This document shows positions 16,435 through 20,079 of a DNA stretch of 20,079 bases, piece by piece; positions within the stretch are counted from its first letter, which is position 1, and each line of letters begins with the position of its first letter. The notes beneath the pieces were generated by a model. It was not told where the DNA came from. It saw nothing but the letters and a program-made list of their open reading frames with translations, and searched no databases. This DNA comes from CAZJOD01 sp964547525. Its GTDB lineage: Bacteria; Bacillota; Clostridia; JAAYHZ01. Location of the stretch: contig CAZJOD010000057.1 in NCBI GenBank assembly GCA_964547525.1, positions 1-20,079 on the forward strand, given 5' to 3'. The position numbers and the translations under genes were made by a program.

Positions 16435-16968
16435 ATGAGATTTTTTAATTCTATTAGAAAAAATATGTTATTCGACGATGTTGTCGATTGTATAAAAGCG
16501 TTTATTGAAGCCAACCCGGACACAGTATACCGTTTGGCTATCGGTACCGATTCACAGGTAACCGGTAATTATACTTGTTTTGCAACAGGTATACACATAC
16601 ACAGGATCGGAAGAGGTGCATGGTGTTGTGTTAGCAAAAGGGTCGAGCACAAGCGATATAAGAACCTCAGAGAAAAAATTTCTAAGGAAACTATTTTAAC
16701 TTACGAGTTAACATACAAATTAAACGAACGATTATTAGATTTTTTATGTGATTTTTCTGAAAAGTACAAAAACTTCGACTGTAAAATTGAAGCTCATATT
16801 GATGTGGGTACTAAAGGCGAGACCAGAAAACTTATCAGAGAAATGACAGGTTATTTTGAAGGTATGGGTGTTGATGCGAAAATTAAACCTGATTCATATG
16901 TGGCAAGTAGTTACGCCAACAGATACAGCAAAAGGATATCGATAAGTCCTGATAAAAAAGCGTTATGA
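16435..16968 (+). CDS. YkuK/DUF458 family RNase-H-like protein
   Basis: This 177-residue protein matches the DUF458 (PF04308) family, whose Bacillus member is YkuK. The family has a ribonuclease-H-like fold. Candidate acidic residues are Asp39 in AIGTDSQ, and Glu119 and Asp123 in IEAHIDVG. Asp123 belongs to the conserved HIDVGTKG stretch followed by helix GETRKLIREM. A nuclease activity has not been firmly established for the family, so I call it RNase-H-like only. AGAGGTGAT precedes two adjacent ATG codons at 16432 and 16435; the second has better spacing. A GTG at 16417 lies before the ribosome binding site and was rejected. It converges with the TSCPD gene, with 19 nt between the stops. 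Confidence 0.85.
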   Translation: MRFFNSIRKNMLFDDVVDCIKAFIEANPDTVYRLAIGTDSQVTGNYTCFATGIHIHRIGRGAWCCVSKRVEHKRYKNLREKISKETILTYELTYKLNERLLDFLCDFSEKYKNFDCKIEAHIDVGTKGETRKLIREMTGYFEGMGVDAKIKPDSYVASSYANRYSKRISISPDKKAL

Positions 16969-16987
16969 GTATTGCTATATATTTAAT

Positions 16988-17254
16988 TTAATCCGGTATA
17001 CCTGAAAGCGATTGCTTTTTATGTGCATCTTCAAGTGCTGTTGCCAATTGGTCGGCGCAGGATGTACCGTTTCTGCAAACAATACCACGAAGCCTCAAAG
17101 TTACGTCTTTTATATGCATGCCTTCAACAAGCTTGGATATTGCTTGCAAATTTCCGGGGCAGCCTTTGGTAAAGCGGACATTTTTTACCCGCTCATTTTC
17201 AATTTCAAAACAAATCTCACTGGAACAAGTTCCTTTTGTCGAATACTTAAACAT
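16988..17254 (-). CDS. TIGR03905 family TSCPD domain protein
   Basis: This 88-residue protein matches the small TSCPD family TIGR03905. The conserved features are KGTCSSEICFEI near the start, VRFTKGCPGNL, a KLVEGM helix and GIVCRNGTSCADQL. Here the signature TSCPDQ reads TSCADQ. The cysteines (Cys10, Cys15, one in KGCPGN, two in VCRNGTSC) suggest metal or cofactor binding. TSCPD domains also occur in ribonucleotide reductases, but the role of the stand-alone protein is unknown. I chose the ATG at 17254 because AGAGGC lies 7 nt before it; the longer upstream frame has no such site. Confidence 0.85.
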   Translation of the reverse strand: MFKYSTKGTCSSEICFEIENERVKNVRFTKGCPGNLQAISKLVEGMHIKDVTLRLRGIVCRNGTSCADQLATALEDAHKKQSLSGIPD

Positions 17255-17301
17255 TTTGATAGCCTCTTTAGAAACGATGTATTTTAAATTTGCCGAAAGT
17301 A

Positions 17302-17331
17302 ATTTTAGCACCTAAACGTTCTATCAGTCAA
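17302..17331 (-). promoter_or_regulatory. Promoter of the TSCPD gene
   Basis: On the minus strand TTGACT (17331-17326) and TAAAAT (17307-17302) are separated by 18 nt, with a TGC extended -10. It lies 48 nt before the chosen ATG and supports that start over the longer frame, which would begin at the -10 element. Confidence 0.6.
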
Positions 17332-17421
17332 TAAAATATTTTGTTATTGCATTTCAAGTCTTATATAGCTGGATGATCTTAAAGGTATGACCGGAAACAC
17401 TATTATTGTATAAAGTGACAA

Positions 17422-17451
17422 TTGTAAAAACGTCTTAAAAAATGGTAAAAT
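17422..17451 (+). promoter_or_regulatory. Promoter candidate for the TIM-barrel gene
   Basis: TTGTAA (17422-17427) and TAAAAT (17446-17451) are separated by 18 nt, with a TGG extension before the -10. It lies about 67 nt before the ATG at 17518. Confidence 0.45.
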
Positions 17452-17517
17452 TAAAACAGTTGGTAAGGCCTTTAATTTAATACAACAAAGACATATTGGC
17501 ATAAGGAGTATTATAAA

Positions 17518-18390
17518 ATGAGATTAGCGACTTCAACAAACTTTTTCGGTGTAAGGTTAGCCGGTGATTTTACATCATATATAGAATCAATAAGAAGATG
17601 TAAAGCCGCCGGATTTAATGTAATAGACGTAAATTTCTGTGCGGCTATCAGGGGGGAAGGAGATCTCGTTAAGGATAACTGGCAAGAGATTATGAATGAA
17701 CTTAGAAATGAGGGGGAAAAATTAGGTATTGAGTTTTCTCAATCTCATCCGGTTTTTACAGATGACGTAAAACAAAAGCCTGTAGAATTTCAAGAAACAT
17801 ATGATAAAATGATGAAACGTTCAATTATCGCCAGTTCCATTCTCGGTGTAAAGTGGGCAGCTATGCATCCCACGGATGAGAGAACTTTTTCGGAATACGA
17901 TGTGGAGGCGAGTATAAAAAAAAACAGGGAATATTTTGACCCTTATGTCGAACTTGCAATAAAAAATAATGTGGGTATAGCATTCGAAAATATGATTGAA
18001 AGAGAAAAAACAAAAAGACGCTTCTCAAGTATTGCATCGGAACTTGTAGCTTTAGTGGAAGCATATAACGACCCTTTAGTTGGTATCTGTTGGGATTTCG
18101 GTCATGGAAACTTTATTTATAAAGACCAAACCATAGCACTGCGTAAACTTGGTAAACATTTGAAATCCACACATGTAGATGATAATTATGGAAATGAGGA
18201 CGAGCATATGTTTCCTTTTCATGGAAATATAGATTGGAAATCCATTATGCCTGTATTTGCAGAGATAGGATATGAAGGTGATTTTACATATGAAACTCAT
18301 AAGGAATTTAATAGACTTCCCGAGTTTCTAAAAGACGATATTGCAAAAATTGGATATGAAATAGGCATGTACTGTATGTCATTGGTATAG
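17518..18390 (+). CDS. Sugar phosphate isomerase/epimerase-type TIM-barrel protein
   Basis: This 290-residue protein belongs to the xylose-isomerase-like TIM-barrel superfamily (PF01261). The usual metal-binding quartet is visible: Glu157 (AFENM), Asp193 (CWDFGHG), His219 (STHVDDN) and Glu259 (TYETHKEF). MHPTD and PFHGNIDW are further active-site loops. Members isomerise or epimerise sugars or inositols, or act as endonuclease IV, and the substrate cannot be read here. Endonuclease IV is unlikely because it has more metal-binding histidines. There is no signal peptide. AAGGAG precedes the ATG by 9 nt. It sits 84 nt before the sulfatase remnant, which suggests a former sugar-catabolic pair. 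Confidence 0.85.
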   Translation: MRLATSTNFFGVRLAGDFTSYIESIRRCKAAGFNVIDVNFCAAIRGEGDLVKDNWQEIMNELRNEGEKLGIEFSQSHPVFTDDVKQKPVEFQETYDKMMKRSIIASSILGVKWAAMHPTDERTFSEYDVEASIKKNREYFDPYVELAIKNNVGIAFENMIEREKTKRRFSSIASELVALVEAYNDPLVGICWDFGHGNFIYKDQTIALRKLGKHLKSTHVDDNYGNEDEHMFPFHGNIDWKSIMPVFAEIGYEGDFTYETHKEFNRLPEFLKDDIAKIGYEIGMYCMSLV

Positions 18391-18474
18391 AAGTTGAATT
18401 TGATAAAAAAGATTTGTAGGTATAAGGGATTTTGAAGTTTCCGGGTCCCTCGTCTATTATAAGAAGGTGATTTA

Positions 18475-18689
18475 ATGAAAAAAAATATTCTTTGGATATG
18501 TACCGATCGCAACAAAGATTCGATACATTAGGTTGTTATGGTAACAAGCTTGTAGATACACCGAATATTGATAAACTTTCGGATTTAGGTGTTGTTTTTA
18601 ATCGGGCATATTCGCAAAGCTCCGTGTGTACACCCGGCAGAGCTAGCTTTCTAACAGGTAGATACCCCGGAACTACACTTTGCAGATAA
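18475..18689 (+). pseudogene. Broken sulfatase gene: frameshifted and truncated N-terminal remnant
   Basis: The ATG at 18475, with a good GAAGGTGAT site, gives MKKNILWICTD and then hits TAG at 18529. Shifting frame after the Asp codon at 18505-18507 restores a sulfatase start: QQRFDTLGCYGN, then TPNIDKL and SSVCTPGRASFLTGRYPG. The two bases 18508-18509 are extra, or one base was lost. The motif CTPGR (Cys codon at 18627) is the site normally converted to formylglycine. The shifted frame stops at 18687. Only about 70 residues of a normal protein of about 450-500 remain, so the catalytic enzyme is gone. Intact members remove sulfate from sugars or other esters. A short frame after the stop (about 18686-18750) could be the old C-terminus left after an internal deletion, but I cannot show that. 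Confidence 0.85.
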
Positions 18690-18789
18690 AGGACTTTGTA
18701 AAAATGTACTATGTGAAAGTTCAAGAGTTTTTCGATAAATTGCTTTTATAATAAGCTAACAATGAATTGTAAATTTATAAAAATCTTAT

Positions 18790-18818
18790 TTGACCCGAAC
18801 GAATGGATACTGTATGAT
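18790..18818 (+). promoter_or_regulatory. Sigma-A-type promoter of the SEC-C gene
   Basis: TTGACC (18790-18795) and TATGAT (18813-18818) are separated by exactly 17 nt. Transcription would begin near 18825, about 38 nt before the start codon, so this gene has its own promoter after the sulfatase remnant. Confidence 0.65.
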
Positions 18819-18862
18819 TTAGACTAAAAATAAGTGTTTTTGAATAGGGGAGTTACACCGTG

Positions 18863-20077
18863 ATGGACCACCAAAAGGAATTGCAGGAATTACGAGCTGA
18901 TTTAATGGAAGAAATGAAAATTTGGACTGATAAATTCGAACGACAACTGGAAAAGCAAATATGGAAAACTATGAGGGTTCCCTGTAATCTGTACGAAGCC
19001 TTAATCACTTTGACAATGGGCGATTTGAATGAAATTCGGCAGCATTTGAATATTAAAGGAATAAGCGGTTTAAAAAAGGCCGACATGGTAATTGCGTTAA
19101 ATGAGTTAATCCCGGCTAAATTCGATACAGTATTATATGCCCTGGATCAAGGACGATATAATTTGCTTAAAGAAGTTGCTAAAAATGGTGGCATTTTTTC
19201 ATTAGGCAAAATGTCTCCGGATCAAGCATTGTCATTACGGAGATACAGTTTGTTATATCCCACTGAAATGAACGGGCAACACATGCTTGTTATGCCTAAT
19301 GAGTTGAGGGATCGTTTTTTGAATAGAGATAATTCTCGGCTGCAAGAAGCGGTAAAACGAAACACCGAGTGGATTTGGTTAACTCACAGTATGGTTTTCT
19401 ACTACGGTGTGGTAGATACCGGTTATATCATGAATAGAATTCAACAATTGAGCTCGTATGAGGTGGATTTAAAACGATTTATATATGTTATGTCTGTCGC
19501 ATTAGACACATATAAGTTAATTGGATACTCTGAATACGGGTATTATTATCATACAGTTAACAATCAAGATGACATTATCACCGAACGGAATAAACGATCC
19601 GACTTGAAATACTACCCCTTTACCAAAGAGCAATTATATAAAATTGAATTTTTAAAACCATTTGACCGGACACCCGAAGTAGAAAAATTTATATCATTTA
19701 TATCTGATTATTATAATATTAAGAATGATCAAACCGATGAATTTGTTTATAATATGGTGGATATCATTAATAATACAAACGATAAAAAAGATATGTTTAC
19801 ATTTATACAGAAAAATTTCATACTTACAAATTCTGATATTACACAACATTTGCACGCATTAGCTATGGATTTGTACAATCATACCCGGATGTGGCGATTA
19901 AAAGGTTATACCCCTAAAGAACTTTCATGCGATGAACAGCCACAGAAACTTCCCGTTTCTGATGAACGACTCGAATCTACTAAAAACCAAGAGAAAAGGA
20001 CATACGCGAAGGTCGGTAGAAACGACCTCTGCCCTTGTGGAAGCGGTAAAAAATATAAAAAGTGTTGTGGAAAATAG
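18863..20077 (+). CDS. SEC-C metal-binding protein with SAP/Rho-N-like motif
   Basis: The 404-residue protein ends in a SEC-C zinc-binding motif, NDLCPCGSGKKYKKCCGK, with Cys390, Cys392, Cys401 and Cys402. The same motif ends SecA, where it binds zinc and SecB or ribosomes, but the rest of this protein is not SecA. Residues about 1-35 are a charged helix or coiled coil. Residues about 53-83 (LNEIRQHLNIKGISGLKKADMVIALNELI) resemble a SAP or Rho N-terminal motif found in nucleic-acid-binding proteins. The middle, residues 85-330, is helical and not recognised. A GTG at 18860 directly precedes the ATG at 18863; AGGGGAG serves either. A role in nucleic-acid or ribosome contact is inferred. It is complete, ending 2 nt before the window edge. 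Confidence 0.8.
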   Translation: MDHQKELQELRADLMEEMKIWTDKFERQLEKQIWKTMRVPCNLYEALITLTMGDLNEIRQHLNIKGISGLKKADMVIALNELIPAKFDTVLYALDQGRYNLLKEVAKNGGIFSLGKMSPDQALSLRRYSLLYPTEMNGQHMLVMPNELRDRFLNRDNSRLQEAVKRNTEWIWLTHSMVFYYGVVDTGYIMNRIQQLSSYEVDLKRFIYVMSVALDTYKLIGYSEYGYYYHTVNNQDDIITERNKRSDLKYYPFTKEQLYKIEFLKPFDRTPEVEKFISFISDYYNIKNDQTDEFVYNMVDIINNTNDKKDMFTFIQKNFILTNSDITQHLHALAMDLYNHTRMWRLKGYTPKELSCDEQPQKLPVSDERLESTKNQEKRTYAKVGRNDLCPCGSGKKYKKCCGK

Positions 20078-20079
20078 GG

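Noticed and set aside
18394..18460. Short AGGGA/TCCCT hairpin before the sulfatase remnant as a terminator
   Set aside because: The stem is only 5 bp with a large loop and there is no T run after it.
1..20079. CRISPR array, tRNA, rRNA or insertion sequence
   Set aside because: No regularly spaced repeats, cloverleaf-like sequences, transposase frames or long terminal inverted repeats were seen.

Overview
The window looks like chromosome of a low-GC Gram-positive anaerobe of the class Clostridia. The basis is the AT-rich composition, strong GGAGG/AAGGTG ribosome binding sites, sigma-A-type promoters, and small Firmicutes families (DUF2089, YvlD-type holin-like protein, YkuK/DUF458, TIGR03905 TSCPD protein, SEC-C protein). 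I cannot name a genus. I see no tRNA, rRNA, CRISPR array, transposase or phage structural gene.

Layout. Bases 1-6601 (minus strand) hold one continuous open frame of 2200 codons. It is the N-terminal part of a giant exported surface protein: signal peptide, Calx-beta domains, beta-rich modules and a tyrosine-heptad helical segment. It runs off the left edge without a stop. A 435-bp divergent region separates it from a plus-strand operon at 7037-8576: a DUF2089 regulator, a SHOCT-like protein, a small diverged relative of that protein, and a YvlD/holin-like membrane protein. This resembles the yvl-type envelope-stress modules of Firmicutes. A convergent AAC(3)-family acetyltransferase follows at 8647-9468 (minus).

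The centre is a two-gene glycoside hydrolase operon: a GH38 alpha-mannosidase (9831-12863) and a GH31 enzyme (12913-15954), 49 bp apart. Both lack signal peptides, so they probably finish the breakdown of imported alpha-linked oligosaccharides in the cytoplasm. A short direct repeat lies on each side of this operon.

The right part holds a 480-bp AT-rich gap with a good promoter and three perfect inverted repeats. It is followed by a YkuK-like RNase-H-fold protein, a convergent TSCPD protein, a sugar-isomerase-type TIM-barrel protein, a broken sulfatase remnant (frameshifted and truncated) and a SEC-C zinc-binding protein that ends two bases before the window edge.

The glycosidases, the TIM-barrel protein and the dead sulfatase together suggest a glycan-degrading lifestyle. 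The most unusual items are the giant surface protein with its tyrosine-zipper segment and the regulator-palindrome-envelope operon.
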